Source of the DNA: an uncultured Treponema sp.
GTDB lineage: Bacteria > Spirochaetota > Spirochaetia > Treponematales > Treponemataceae
Assembly (NCBI GenBank): GCA_910584475.1
Contig: CAJUBD010000015.1
Span: 15,441 to 79,440, forward strand
Direction of reading: 5' to 3'
Length of the DNA stretch: 64,000 nt
Of the stretch, positions 1 to 7,313 are shown piece by piece. Positions within the stretch are counted from its first letter, which is position 1. Every line of letters begins with the position of its first letter. A program made the translations under genes and the position numbers. Under the pieces are notes generated by a model. It did no database searches. It was not told the origin of the DNA and saw nothing but the letters and a program-made list of their open reading frames with translations.

Positions 1-192
1 TTGTTTTTCGAGGCGGGCTTGGGCGCGACGAAAAGCGACATACGCCGCCTGATTTTGCAGAACGGTGCCGCCGTGAACGGCAAGACTTTTTCCGACGTGA
101 AGCGCGTCCTTTCGGCAAGCGACTTGGACAAGGACGGCGAGCTTGTCTTGCGCGCGGGCAAAAAGAAATTCGTGCGAATCGTGTTCAAGTGA
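1..192 (+). CDS. tyrS: Tyrosyl-tRNA synthetase, C-terminal end (partial)
   Basis: The reading frame is open from the first base, so only the last 63 codons are present. The residues look like the C-terminal S4-type RNA-binding domain of tyrosyl-tRNA synthetase: GATKSDIRRLILQNGAAVNG is the S4 helix-turn, followed by a short tail ending KKKFVRIVFK. This domain binds the tRNA-Tyr anticodon region; the catalytic domain lies outside the window. The last part of the gene (138 to the stop) is duplicated at 3944-4021, so this is the intact copy and the other is a remnant. Identification rests on this domain only. Confidence 0.8.
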   Translation: MFFEAGLGATKSDIRRLILQNGAAVNGKTFSDVKRVLSASDLDKDGELVLRAGKKKFVRIVFK

Positions 193-215
193 CGCTCCGT
201 CTTTTGACGGCGGGC
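138..215. repeat. Left copy of 78-bp direct repeat (tyrS 3' end)
   Basis: Positions 138-215 and 3944-4021 are identical except for one base (G at 174, C at 3980). The repeat covers the last 18 codons of tyrS, its stop codon and about 23 bp beyond. The two copies bracket a 3.7-kb accessory block. Confidence 0.95.
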
Positions 216-279
216 ATGGGCTTCGCCGTCGATTCTAAAGGCATTTGCAAAAAATATTCGGAGGCTCTTGAAAAAACGC

Positions 280-308
280 TTGACACCATAGAATTCATAT
301 ACTATAAT
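280..308 (+). promoter_or_regulatory. Consensus promoter (TTGACA-17-TATAAT)
   Basis: TTGACA (280-285), a 17-bp spacer and TATAAT (303-308) form a perfect consensus promoter. An ATG follows six bases after the -10 box (315). It may serve the short reading frame there, or the gene at 655 through a long leader. Confidence 0.7.
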
Positions 309-314
309 TATGAT

Positions 315-437
315 ATGGCATTTTTAGCGTCATCCGCGCAGAAACATTTTCTCAGACAAAACGAAGTCGCATTCTTTCCGCGGACTAAAGCATCTAAAAA
401 GGAAACCTTGAACACCCCCCCCCTACATCTCGCGTAG
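315..437 (+). CDS. Possible 40-residue ORF with a C9 tract
   Basis: An ATG lies six bases after a perfect -10 box, the same arrangement as the leaderless genes elsewhere in this window. The frame runs 40 codons and stops just after a run of nine C (415-423). Removing one C would keep the frame open into the repeat near 580. I do not recognise the product. It may be a remnant of a truncated gene or may not be coding; only the promoter is strong evidence. Confidence 0.25.
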   Translation: MAFLASSAQKHFLRQNEVAFFPRTKASKKETLNTPPLHLA

Positions 438-543
438 GAAATCGGGCGGAAAACTCCAAAAAGACAAATCACTTTCTCGCAAACTCGCTTTCGCCGCGCA
501 CGGCGGATTTTTTTCGTCAGCATTCCGCTGTCATCAGCCCAGT

Positions 544-585
544 TGGGCGAGTTTTTGCAAGAAAACTCGTGGTTGCGAAGCAACC
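544..585. repeat. Composite palindromic intergenic repeat
   Basis: Two adjacent hairpins: CGAGTTTT..AAAACTCG (548-569) and GGTTGC-gaa-GCAACC (571-585). The same pair of motifs occurs at 3929-4117 on the other side of the accessory block. The rest of 193-654 holds only the promoter and short frame above; nothing else is recognisable. Confidence 0.75.
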
Positions 586-654
586 TAGCATTCCGCTCGC
601 AAACCGCATTCGTATGAATACCAAAACAAATTCTTTCAAATGATGGAGAAAACA

Positions 655-1380
655 ATGACAAAAGAAGAAATTCTTAAAACTCAAGAAGAGATTGACAAAG
701 AAATCATTTCTGTTTGCGGCAACGAGGCTGGACTGGACGGCATCGCTGACGTTGAGACATTCCTGAAGTGTGGCAAGTACAAAATTCTGTGGATTTTGAA
801 AGAAGCCGGCAAGCCCGACAACTTTGACGACAAGGCGTATAACTACAGGGAGCGTTTTCGGTATGCTGCCGATTACTCAAAATGGAAGTTAACATGGGGA
901 AAAATTGCCCTTGTCTCTTATGGAATCAACAAATCTTGCGAAGAAGGAAAAGTGCTGCCACTTTCTGAGATTCCGAAGATGTCGTTGGATTGCAATGCGC
1001 CCTTCATAACAGGTACAAATATTTATCCGCTTGACGAAATCGCCATCATAAACGTGAAAAAGACATTCACGGAACAAAAAACTTCAAATCAAGGTGAAAT
1101 CATTGCGGAGTACAACAAGCCGGAAATAAAGGATTTGCTGATGAGACAGGTAAAATATATCAATCCTGAAATTGTCATCATTGCAAACAGGGTGCAGAAA
1201 CTGGCAGAAGATTTGGCGGGCATGCCGCTTGCTGATTTCACCGATGTCGATGGAATGGCGCGCTATGCACTTTCCAAAGAGCGACGACTTGTGATTTATG
1301 CATATCACCCTGCAAGCAGGTTTTCAAAAAAGGCGTACTACGATTCCATTCTGACTGCGGTGAAAAACACTATTTTGTAA
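655..1380 (+). CDS. Uracil-DNA glycosylase-superfamily-like hypothetical protein
   Basis: 241 residues from ATG 655, chosen because GGAG at 645-648 sits six bases upstream; an in-frame ATG at 640 lacks this. The protein is soluble and has no signal peptide. Features suggest the glycosylase fold: an early hydrophobic strand with KILWILKEAG (about residues 44-53), a central NPEIVIIANR strand (about 174-183), and near the end YAYHPASRFS, which resembles the HPS loop of uracil-DNA glycosylases. The usual family-1 GQDPYH motif is absent, so enzymatic activity is not assured. It belongs to the accessory block after tyrS. The assignment is inferred from motif layout; the protein could instead be an uncharacterised conserved family of the same fold. 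Confidence 0.5.
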   Translation: MTKEEILKTQEEIDKEIISVCGNEAGLDGIADVETFLKCGKYKILWILKEAGKPDNFDDKAYNYRERFRYAADYSKWKLTWGKIALVSYGINKSCEEGKVLPLSEIPKMSLDCNAPFITGTNIYPLDEIAIINVKKTFTEQKTSNQGEIIAEYNKPEIKDLLMRQVKYINPEIVIIANRVQKLAEDLAGMPLADFTDVDGMARYALSKERRLVIYAYHPASRFSKKAYYDSILTAVKNTIL

Positions 1381-1455
1381 AGGGCGAAAAAAGACTTGCG
1401 CCGTTTGTCCGTCGGACGCGCGGCGCGGCTTTTTATATATTTCAAGGAGATTTTT

Positions 1456-1809
1456 ATGGAATATTATTATTGTGTGTACTGCGGTGCAAAGTACTCGTCA
1501 CTTCAAAGTTTGACGAGAGGCACTTGTAGCAGAAATCAGAACGGAAAATACCATGAATATTTCGCAGGCGGCGAAAAGCCGAAGTATTTCTGCAAATTCT
1601 GCGGTGCAAGTTACTCGTCACTTCAAAGCTTGACGAGAGGCACTTGTAACAGAAACCCGGACGGGAGATACCATTCGCCTTACGCAGGCGATGAAAAGAA
1701 GCAGTATTTATGTGAATTCTGTGGTTCGAAGTACTCGTCACTTCAAAGTTTGACGAGAGGTACTTGTAACAGAAACCCGGACGGAAGATACCATTCGCCC
1801 GCGCTCTAG
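1456..1809 (+). CDS. Triple zinc-finger-like repeat protein
   Basis: 117 residues, start ATG 1456 with AAGGAGA nine bases upstream. The whole protein is three tandem copies of a 38-40-residue unit: aromatic-C-x2-C-G-x3-YSSLQSLTRGTC-x-RN-x2-G-x-YH. Each unit has CxxC, a third Cys and a terminal His, a plausible C2-C-H zinc site. The DNA repeats are also strongly conserved (for example at 1491-1522, 1611-1642, 1731-1762), pointing to recent internal duplication or gene conversion. No enzymatic domain is present. Similar short units occur in hypothetical proteins of gut bacteria as far as I recall, but no function is established. Nucleic-acid binding is inference only. Confidence 0.75.
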   Translation: MEYYYCVYCGAKYSSLQSLTRGTCSRNQNGKYHEYFAGGEKPKYFCKFCGASYSSLQSLTRGTCNRNPDGRYHSPYAGDEKKQYLCEFCGSKYSSLQSLTRGTCNRNPDGRYHSPAL

Positions 1810-1828
1810 CGCGTCCCGCCTTTAAAGC

Positions 1829-1860
1829 AGTTTTTTCCGCCTTTAAAGGCGGAAAAAACT
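1829..1860. terminator. Perfect 32-bp palindrome, likely bidirectional terminator
   Basis: Positions 1829-1860 are perfectly self-complementary, with an outer A/T tract, a CCGCC/GGCGG stem and TTTAAA at the centre. The T6 and A6 tracts suit termination in either direction after the zinc-finger gene. Downstream (about 1853-1910) A-tracts followed by ACTTGC recur three times, and TTCCTTAAATAAGGAA (1938-1953) is another small palindrome. Confidence 0.7.
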
Positions 1861-1988
1861 TGCCTAAAGCATTAAAAAAATACTTGCGGTATAAAAAAAC
1901 TTGCTTAAAGGCGGAAGTTCTGCCTTTAAAAAAATTTCTTCCTTAAATAAGGAATTTTAAAACTGGAAACGCAAAACATGGAGGAATC

Positions 1989-2911
1989 ATGGCGGAAGAG
2001 AACAAGAACGTGCCTCTCGTGAGCACGGAAGCCGCGGAAAACGATTCGAGCGCGCAGAGCCTCATCACGGCGATAGCGTCGAAGAACTATTTCGACAAGA
2101 GCGGGGCAAGGTGCTTTCCGAGCAGCTCGTCCGCGACACGGCGGATCTCGTGAACTACGAGGCGTTCCAGAGGGGCGTGAGCGAAAAGGTTTCGGCGGAA
2201 ACGGTGGGGCAGATTCTGCGCTGCGCCGGAAACCGCCTCAACTTCTATCTGCGCGACGGCTACCGCGTATGCTTCGCGAATGTGGGGGAATTCGCACTCG
2301 GCTCTGACGGAGTGCTTACGGACAGGAGCAAAAAGCCCACGCTGAAGGTGAACTACAGCGCGAACAAGGACATATTGGCGAACCTCGCCACCGCACCCAT
2401 AAACGTGAAGTTCCTTGACACTCCGCCCGCCACAATCGCGGAACTCTACGACAGCACGCGGCAGGTGGCGGACTTGAAGATAGTGGAGCAGGGAAGCTTC
2501 ATCGTAAAGGGGCAGGGGCTTTCCATCGTGAGCGAATACGCGATGACGGAAAAGGAGTATGTGACCTCGCTGAAAAGAGGCGACGATCGGGCGGCGGCGA
2601 GGCTCTCCGAGGCGATGAAGACGGCTAGGAACGACGACGCGTTCGCGGCATGCGCCCTCTACGACGAGGCGACGAAAACCTACGAGACGGACGAGGGCAA
2701 GTGGATAAAGCTTAAATCCCCGTACTATCCCAACACTCCGCAGACCGTGGGAATGACGCTTCCGTACGATGTGAAAAGCGCGAAGTCAAACGTGGAGGCG
2801 GGAAAGAAGTACATGCTTGTCATACGCACCCACTTCAACGGAAACGGCAACGTGAAGTCCGTGCAGGAGGTGGTCTCGTCCGAGCCTTTCGAGGTGATAG
2901 CGCGCGCGTGA
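1989..2911 (+). pseudogene. HU-like DNA-binding protein with Ig-like C-terminus, frameshifted
   Basis: ATG 1989 is preceded by GGAGGA (1980-1985) and opens a frame of about 40 codons (MAEENKNVPLV..KNYFDKSGA). The sequence then continues in another frame from about 2111 to the stop at 2911 (VLSEQLVRDTADLVNYEAF..). Adding one A in GGGGCAAGGTG near 2108 rejoins the frames as SGAKVLSEQ, so a single-base deletion is likely. The N-terminal half resembles an HU/IHF-type domain (helices, then YRVCFANVGEFALG, often a beta-arm region). The C-terminal half (KYMLVIRTHFN..EPFEVIA) looks like an Ig-type beta domain, as in DUF4469-type proteins; that family name is from memory. It may be a true pseudogene, a sequencing error or a -1 frameshift site. 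Confidence 0.55.
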
Positions 2912-3016
2912 GCTGGAAAGCAAATGGCGGGAGTGGCGGTGGCTTGCGGCGGGCGGACGGGAGCCGCAGTCCGCGATGCCGGCGCGAGCGAATAAACGAA
3001 ACATCAGGAGAAAACT

Positions 3017-3877
3017 ATGAAATTAAAGGATTTTACGATAAAACTTCGGCATTATGTTGACGGGAACGCAGACACTTTTTTCGAGTATTTCATCTTGTTC
3101 GTGGTTTTTGCAAACTCGGTTTCGCTCGGCTTTCAGACTTCCGTCTCGATAAACGCGAAGTACGGCGCGTTACTTTCCGCGTTCGACCAAGCTTGTCTTT
3201 GGATTTTCATCATAGAGTTACTGATTAAATTCGTCGCATACAATCGCGACTTCTTCAAATTTCCGTGGAATGTTTTCGACCTCGCGATTGTCGCCGTTTC
3301 CATCTTGGCTTCGATGCCGTGCTTTTCCGTTTTCCGCGTCCTGCGAATTTCGCGTTCCATAAAAATCGTCCGTGCCATCAAAGCGGTGAAAACCGTTCGC
3401 GTGATGAAAATTGTCGCGGGACTTGACCAGCTCCAAAAAATAATTTTTGCTATTGTGAAATCAATTCCTGGAATCCTTTGGACGCTTTCCCTTCTCTTGA
3501 TTTTCTATTATGTCTACGCGATTGTCGGAACGAACATTTTCGGCGAGCAGTTTCCCGAAGAATTCGGAAGTCTCGGTCGCTCGCTCTACACGCTTTTCCG
3601 GCTTATGATTTTCGACAGTTTCGGAAGCACGACTTATCCGATTATACAAGCGCAAAATTGGGCGTGGATTTACTTCCTCTCGTTCTCGCTGATTTCGGCA
3701 TTCGTGATTATGAATGTGATTGTCGGAATTGTCGTCGATTCGATTGAAGAAAGCCACCGCAGACTTTTTGAGGAGGGCAAGGAAAAGGAAAGGCAGGAGG
3801 AAATCACGCTTGAAAAGATTTCCGCGCAAATCGCGCATCTGCAAAGTCAACTGGACGAAATGAAAAAGAATCCGTAA
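3017..3877 (+). CDS. Voltage-gated ion channel, NaChBac-like single-domain subunit
   Basis: 286 residues with six predicted membrane helices and a pore loop, the size and layout of bacterial single-domain sodium channels that assemble as tetramers. S4 (about 103-130) carries regularly spaced Arg/Lys (FRVLRISRSIKIVRAIKAVK). S5 and S6 flank the pore; S6 is FLSFSLISAFVIMNVIVGIV, followed by a charged C-terminal coiled coil (about 245-284), typical of the tetramerising tail. The filter position, TLESW in NaChBac, reads IFDSFGS here, with Asp replacing the key Glu. Selectivity therefore cannot be inferred from the family. Start ATG 3017 has AGGAG nine bases upstream. The gene sits in the duplication-flanked block. 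Confidence 0.85.
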   Translation: MKLKDFTIKLRHYVDGNADTFFEYFILFVVFANSVSLGFQTSVSINAKYGALLSAFDQACLWIFIIELLIKFVAYNRDFFKFPWNVFDLAIVAVSILASMPCFSVFRVLRISRSIKIVRAIKAVKTVRVMKIVAGLDQLQKIIFAIVKSIPGILWTLSLLLIFYYVYAIVGTNIFGEQFPEEFGSLGRSLYTLFRLMIFDSFGSTTYPIIQAQNWAWIYFLSFSLISAFVIMNVIVGIVVDSIEESHRRLFEEGKEKERQEEITLEKISAQIAHLQSQLDEMKKNP

Positions 3878-3882
3878 CGGTT

Positions 3883-3947
3883 TTTCAGCCAGAAACCGCG
3901 CCACAAGCCGAACACGCCGCAATTACAGGTTGCTTCGCAACCGCGAG
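3883..3947. repeat. Intergenic direct repeat, copy A
   Basis: About 65 bp matching 4034-4097 (TTTCAG..CGCGCC..CAAGC..GAA, then an identical stretch that includes GGTTGC-ttc-GCAACC). It ends in CGAG, the bases at which the duplicated tyrS tail begins. Confidence 0.85.
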
Positions 3948-4021
3948 CTTGTCTTGCGCGCGGGCAAAAAGAAATTCGTCCGAATCGTGTTCAAGTGACG
4001 CTCCGTCTTTTGACGGCGGGC
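3944..4021. repeat. tyrS: Right copy of the tyrS 3'-end duplication
   Basis: 77 of 78 bases match 138-215. This copy carries the last 18 tyrS codons plus the stop, without the rest of the gene, so it is a dead fragment. It shares CGAG with the end of copy A, consistent with joining at a short microhomology. Confidence 0.95.
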
Positions 4022-4033
4022 GCGTGGCGCGAA

Positions 4034-4152
4034 GTTTCAGTCAAAAAACGCGCCGCAAGCAGAAGCGGCGCAATTACAGGTTGCTTCGCAACCGCGAGTT
4101 TTCTTGCGAAAACTCGCCCGCATTATCTTTTACCCATTACTTATTACCTAAC
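4034..4152. repeat. Direct repeat copy B plus composite palindromic element
   Basis: 4034-4097 repeats copy A. It runs into the perfect hairpin GCGAGTTTTC-ttgc-GAAAACTCGC (4094-4117) and a tract whose complement reads AGGTAATAAGTAATGGGTAA (4128-4147). The same order of motifs recurs at 37.8 kb and 63.7 kb. The element separates the tyrS remnant from tsaD, which converges on it. Confidence 0.8.
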
Positions 4153-4154
4153 AA

Positions 4155-5189
4155 CTATTTCAACCCTCGCTTGAATTGCTCCACGCGGGCTTTCGCCGTC
4201 GTGTCAAGTCCGCTGCGCTCTCCGCGAAGCAAAAAGTGGTACGCCACGCCCGCGATCATCGCGCCGTTGTCGCCGCAAAGTTTGAGCGGAGGAAAGACGC
4301 ACTTTATGTCCGGCCGTCGCATGAGCATTTCGCGAAGGCGAGAGTTCGCCGCCACGCCGCCGCCCGCCACGACAGTCTTTATTTTCGTGTCGTCGCACGC
4401 CTTGAAGAGCCGCGAGACGATTGTGCGGCAGGCGGTTTCTTGGAACGCCGCGCAAAGGTTTTCGTTCGTCGCCTCGAAGTCTCGATTCCAAAACAAATCA
4501 CGCTGGTGAATTACCGCCGTCTTCAAACCGCTGAACGAAACGTCGTACCTGTGTTCCTTTTCGTCAAGGGAGGGGACAGGAAAATCGAAAGCGCGCGCGT
4601 CGCCATTTTTCGCAAGCGAGTCAATCACCACGCCGCCTGGGTATCCAAGCCCGTAAAATTTCGCCACCTTGTCGAACGCCTCGCCGATGGAATCGTCCAC
4701 GGTCGTTCCCAAAATTTCGATGTCGTCGAAAGCGTTCACCTTGCAGATAATCGTGTGTCCGCCAGAAACGAGCAGTCCCAAAAACGGATATTGCGCCGCG
4801 GAATTTTGCGATGCGCCTTTTTCCGAAAGCTGCGACGCGTACAAATGTCCGAGCATGTGGTTCACCGCGATGAAAGGCTTTTGCAAACTCCAAGCGAAAG
4901 TCTTTCCGAACGTCAATCCGACCAAAAGCGCGCCCATCAAGCCGGGACGGTTCGTCGCCGCCACCGCGTCGATTTCGCTTGCGTCCAAATCCGCTTCGCG
5001 CAACGCCTGGCGCACCACCGGCAAAATCCATTCGGCGTGCTTGCGGCTTGCGATTTCGGGAACTACGCCCTTGTAGATTTCGTGGAAAGGAATTTGCGTC
5101 GCCACGACATTGCTCAATATTGTTTTTCCGTCTTCCACCACTGCGGCGGCAGTTTCGTCGCACGAAGTTTCTATTCCCAAAATTTTCAT
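4155..5189 (-). CDS. tsaD: tRNA N6-adenosine threonylcarbamoyltransferase TsaD
   Basis: 344 residues, normal length. It transfers the threonylcarbamoyl group from threonylcarbamoyl-AMP to A37 of ANN-decoding tRNAs, with TsaB and TsaE. The N-terminus MKILGIETSCDETAAAVVE is the ASKHA phosphate loop. Metal ligands lie in HMLGHLYASQ (about 111-120), and LVSGGHT, TVDDSIGEAFDKVAK and AGGGVAANSRLR are all intact. The start overlaps the stop of the upstream gene by four bases (ATGA), so the two are translationally coupled on the minus strand. Confidence 0.97.
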   Translation of the reverse strand: MKILGIETSCDETAAAVVEDGKTILSNVVATQIPFHEIYKGVVPEIASRKHAEWILPVVRQALREADLDASEIDAVAATNRPGLMGALLVGLTFGKTFAWSLQKPFIAVNHMLGHLYASQLSEKGASQNSAAQYPFLGLLVSGGHTIICKVNAFDDIEILGTTVDDSIGEAFDKVAKFYGLGYPGGVVIDSLAKNGDARAFDFPVPSLDEKEHRYDVSFSGLKTAVIHQRDLFWNRDFEATNENLCAAFQETACRTIVSRLFKACDDTKIKTVVAGGGVAANSRLREMLMRRPDIKCVFPPLKLCGDNGAMIAGVAYHFLLRGERSGLDTTAKARVEQFKRGLK

Positions 5190-6361
5190 TTTCGTTCCGC
5201 TCCTGAATTCGAGACCGTAGAAAATCTATACCCCTTCTTTTTCAATTCCGGATAAACTTCTGCCAAAACGTCAGGAAGAATTTCCGCCGACCAAACGTGC
5301 CCTATCATTATGACGAAGCCCTGCCGATTCGCGATTTCGATTCCGCGCTTCAATTCATGCAAAATGTTCTCGCGCGTTTTTTCGTTGTCCAAAAAAATGT
5401 CGCGCTGAAAATACGAAAGTCCCATTTCCATAGAAACGCTCGGCACTTTCGTGGCGGGCGAAGTGCGCGAGTCCAAAAAATAAATTCCCTTTTGATGGAC
5501 GGTCTCAAGCACGAATCCGACTTTCACTTCATCCTCGGTGATGAGCGAGCCTTCGTGATTGTTGATTCCCGCAATCGGCGCGATTTCGGCGATGTTCCGC
5601 GAAAGCGTGGCGGCAATTTCACCGCCCGACATTTCGGGAAGAATCGCGCCTTCCCCCGGATTCACGCCGAGATTCATGGCCTGCATCGGCTGATGCAAAA
5701 TCACTTCGTTGCCGCTTTGCCGGACAAGCGCGGCGCATTCTTTTGAATGGGCGAGGCGCGGCAAGACCGCCACCGTCACGGGAAAAGGAAGAGCGATGCA
5801 TTTTTTTAGCTGAGCCACATTCTGCCCGCCGTCATCAAAGACGATGCAAAGCACGGCATTTTTAGAGGCGGGCGGAAATCCAAAATCTTGCATCGAGGCG
5901 GGCGGATTTCGCGCGGCATTTTTTTCGCTTGAAATTGTTTCGGATTTTCTTTCGGGCGGCAGAGAATTTTTCGCGATTTCTTTTTTGACTTCGCTTGAAT
6001 TTTCTTGCGCAGATTTTTTTATCGAAGAATTTTCTTTCGCGAGATTTTCTTTTTTCAACGAAGAATTTTCCGCGCTCGCATTTTTTGACGAAGCTTCAAA
6101 ATCGCTCTTGGACTTTGATTGCGGCGTTTCGATTATTTCGATTTTCTCCTGCTGGATTCTTTTTTCCACAAGTACGGGGCGTTCCGCTTCCTGCCGACGC
6201 GCCGAAAAAAGCGCGCTCACCGCCAAGAGCAAAACGCAAAACGCGCATACGCACGTGGAAGCGATGGCGACTTTTTTTGAGTCAAGCGCGACACGAGTTC
6301 TTTTGGCGGCGCGGCGTTTTTGCGGAGACTTCTTTTTCACAGTTCTTTTTGGCGCAGACAT
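5186..6361 (-). CDS. Divergent polysaccharide deacetylase family protein (YibQ-like)
   Basis: 391 residues. A basic N-terminus (RTVKKKSPQKRRAAKRTR) is followed by one membrane helix (about 31-52), then a low-complexity K/E/S linker (about 65-160). The catalytic-like domain (about 165-390) contains LCIVFDDGG, PFPVTVAVLPRLAHS, EVILHQPMQ, INNHEGS and FLDSRTSP, characteristic of the divergent polysaccharide deacetylase family (DUF610/YibQ). It is probably anchored in the inner membrane and faces the periplasm. The substrate is unknown. Its stop overlaps tsaD. A TATAAT-like box (about 6372-6377, minus strand) lies 10-11 bases before the ATG. Confidence 0.85.
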   Translation of the reverse strand: MSAPKRTVKKKSPQKRRAAKRTRVALDSKKVAIASTCVCAFCVLLLAVSALFSARRQEAERPVLVEKRIQQEKIEIIETPQSKSKSDFEASSKNASAENSSLKKENLAKENSSIKKSAQENSSEVKKEIAKNSLPPERKSETISSEKNAARNPPASMQDFGFPPASKNAVLCIVFDDGGQNVAQLKKCIALPFPVTVAVLPRLAHSKECAALVRQSGNEVILHQPMQAMNLGVNPGEGAILPEMSGGEIAATLSRNIAEIAPIAGINNHEGSLITEDEVKVGFVLETVHQKGIYFLDSRTSPATKVPSVSMEMGLSYFQRDIFLDNEKTRENILHELKRGIEIANRQGFVIMIGHVWSAEILPDVLAEVYPELKKKGYRFSTVSNSGAERK

Positions 6362-6496
6362 TTTGGAACAAAATTATATCAAAAAAAAAGTCAAATGTCT
6401 ATAAGCACTTTTCCCACGATTTGCAATCTTTTTAATTGCGAAACGCGTGCTTTGCAAAGTTCAATTTCACTTGCGCTTTTCATTTTCTTCGCAATG

Positions 6497-6505
6497 TGCT
6501 ACAAT
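6497..6505 (+). promoter_or_regulatory. Extended -10 box (TGCTACAAT) close to the start codon
   Basis: TGCTACAAT ends seven bases before ATG 6513 and no Shine-Dalgarno sequence intervenes. The same motif precedes nadE (20122-20130) and tgt (40330-40338). Initiation about seven bases after the box would give a leaderless message. Confidence 0.6.
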
Positions 6506-6512
6506 GCTTTTA

Positions 6513-7313
6513 ATGAGATTGATATTCATCCGACACGGCGACCCCGACTACGAAAAAGACTCTCTCACCGAGCAGGGCTGGAAAGAGGCGCGACTTTTGG
6601 CGAAGCGCGTTTCAAGATGGAACGTTACTGATTTTTATGTTTCGCCTTTGGGACGGGCGCAGGACACCGCCTCGCTCAGTTTGAAAAAAATGCGGCGAGC
6701 CGCCGAGACCCACGAATGGCTCAAAGAATTTTATGTGCCCGTAAAAGACCCTGCGGACGGACACAAGCGCATTCCGTGGGACTTGCTTCCCGAATATTTT
6801 TATTCGGAAGAAAAATTCTTGGACAGGAAAAAATGGCTCGACACGGATTTGATGAAAAGCGGAGAAGTGGAAAAAAATTACCGCGAAGTTTGCGATGGAA
6901 TTGATTCTGTTTTGCGCCGATATGATTTCGAGCGCGAAGGGCTTTTTTACAAGACAAGCGGAAAGATTCCAAATCCGAATTTTGACGAAGCGACGTACAT
7001 AAAAAACTACCACCTCTTTTCAAACAAAAAAGAATACGACGACCGCACGGCAGTTTTCTTTTGCCACCTCGGCGTGATGTTCGCGATGATAAGCCATTTG
7101 GTGAACTGCTCGCCGCTCGTCCTTTGGCAGGGATTCTATGTCGCGCCCACTTCAGTCACGGTTTTGAACAGCGAGGAGCGCGTGGCGGGAAAGGCGGTTT
7201 TCCGCGTGGAGCGTCTCGGTGATACGGCGCACTTGCACGACGGTCGACAGCGCATTTCTTCGAGCGGATATTACGCGCCGATTTTGCAGGAAGCGGGAAA
7301 AGCGAAAATATGA
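6513..7313 (+). CDS. Histidine phosphatase family protein
   Basis: 266 residues. The N-terminus MRLIFIRHGDPDYEKDSLTEQGW carries the RHG phosphohistidine motif. A second arginine/His region (FFCHLGVMFAMISHLV, about 187-202) supplies the other catalytic histidine, as in phosphoglycerate-mutase-like and broad-specificity phosphatases. ATG 6513 is preferred because conserved sequence starts there and the -10 box ends seven bases upstream; an in-frame ATG at 6504 overlaps the -10 box. The substrate is not predictable. The next gene overlaps by four bases (ATGA), giving a two-gene operon. Confidence 0.85.
   Translation: MRLIFIRHGDPDYEKDSLTEQGWKEARLLAKRVSRWNVTDFYVSPLGRAQDTASLSLKKMRRAAETHEWLKEFYVPVKDPADGHKRIPWDLLPEYFYSEEKFLDRKKWLDTDLMKSGEVEKNYREVCDGIDSVLRRYDFEREGLFYKTSGKIPNPNFDEATYIKNYHLFSNKKEYDDRTAVFFCHLGVMFAMISHLVNCSPLVLWQGFYVAPTSVTVLNSEERVAGKAVFRVERLGDTAHLHDGRQRISSSGYYAPILQEAGKAKI

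Noticed and set aside
308..661. Minus-strand frame of 117 codons over the first intergenic region
   Set aside because: Cys/Arg-rich composition without domain, crosses palindromic repeats and overlaps the start of the 655 gene; no ribosome-binding site.
1456..1809. CRISPR-like direct repeats
   Set aside because: The three repeats are coding, about 120 bp apart and translate to Cys/His units; spacers are not variable.
138..4021. Complete integrative element
   Set aside because: No integrase, excisionase or transposase gene exists between the direct repeats; only the duplication and accessory cargo are supported.
4176..5255. Long open frame on the plus strand opposite tsaD (359 codons)
   Set aside because: It is the antisense shadow of tsaD; composition is Arg/His-rich with no domain, and tsaD on the other strand is certain.
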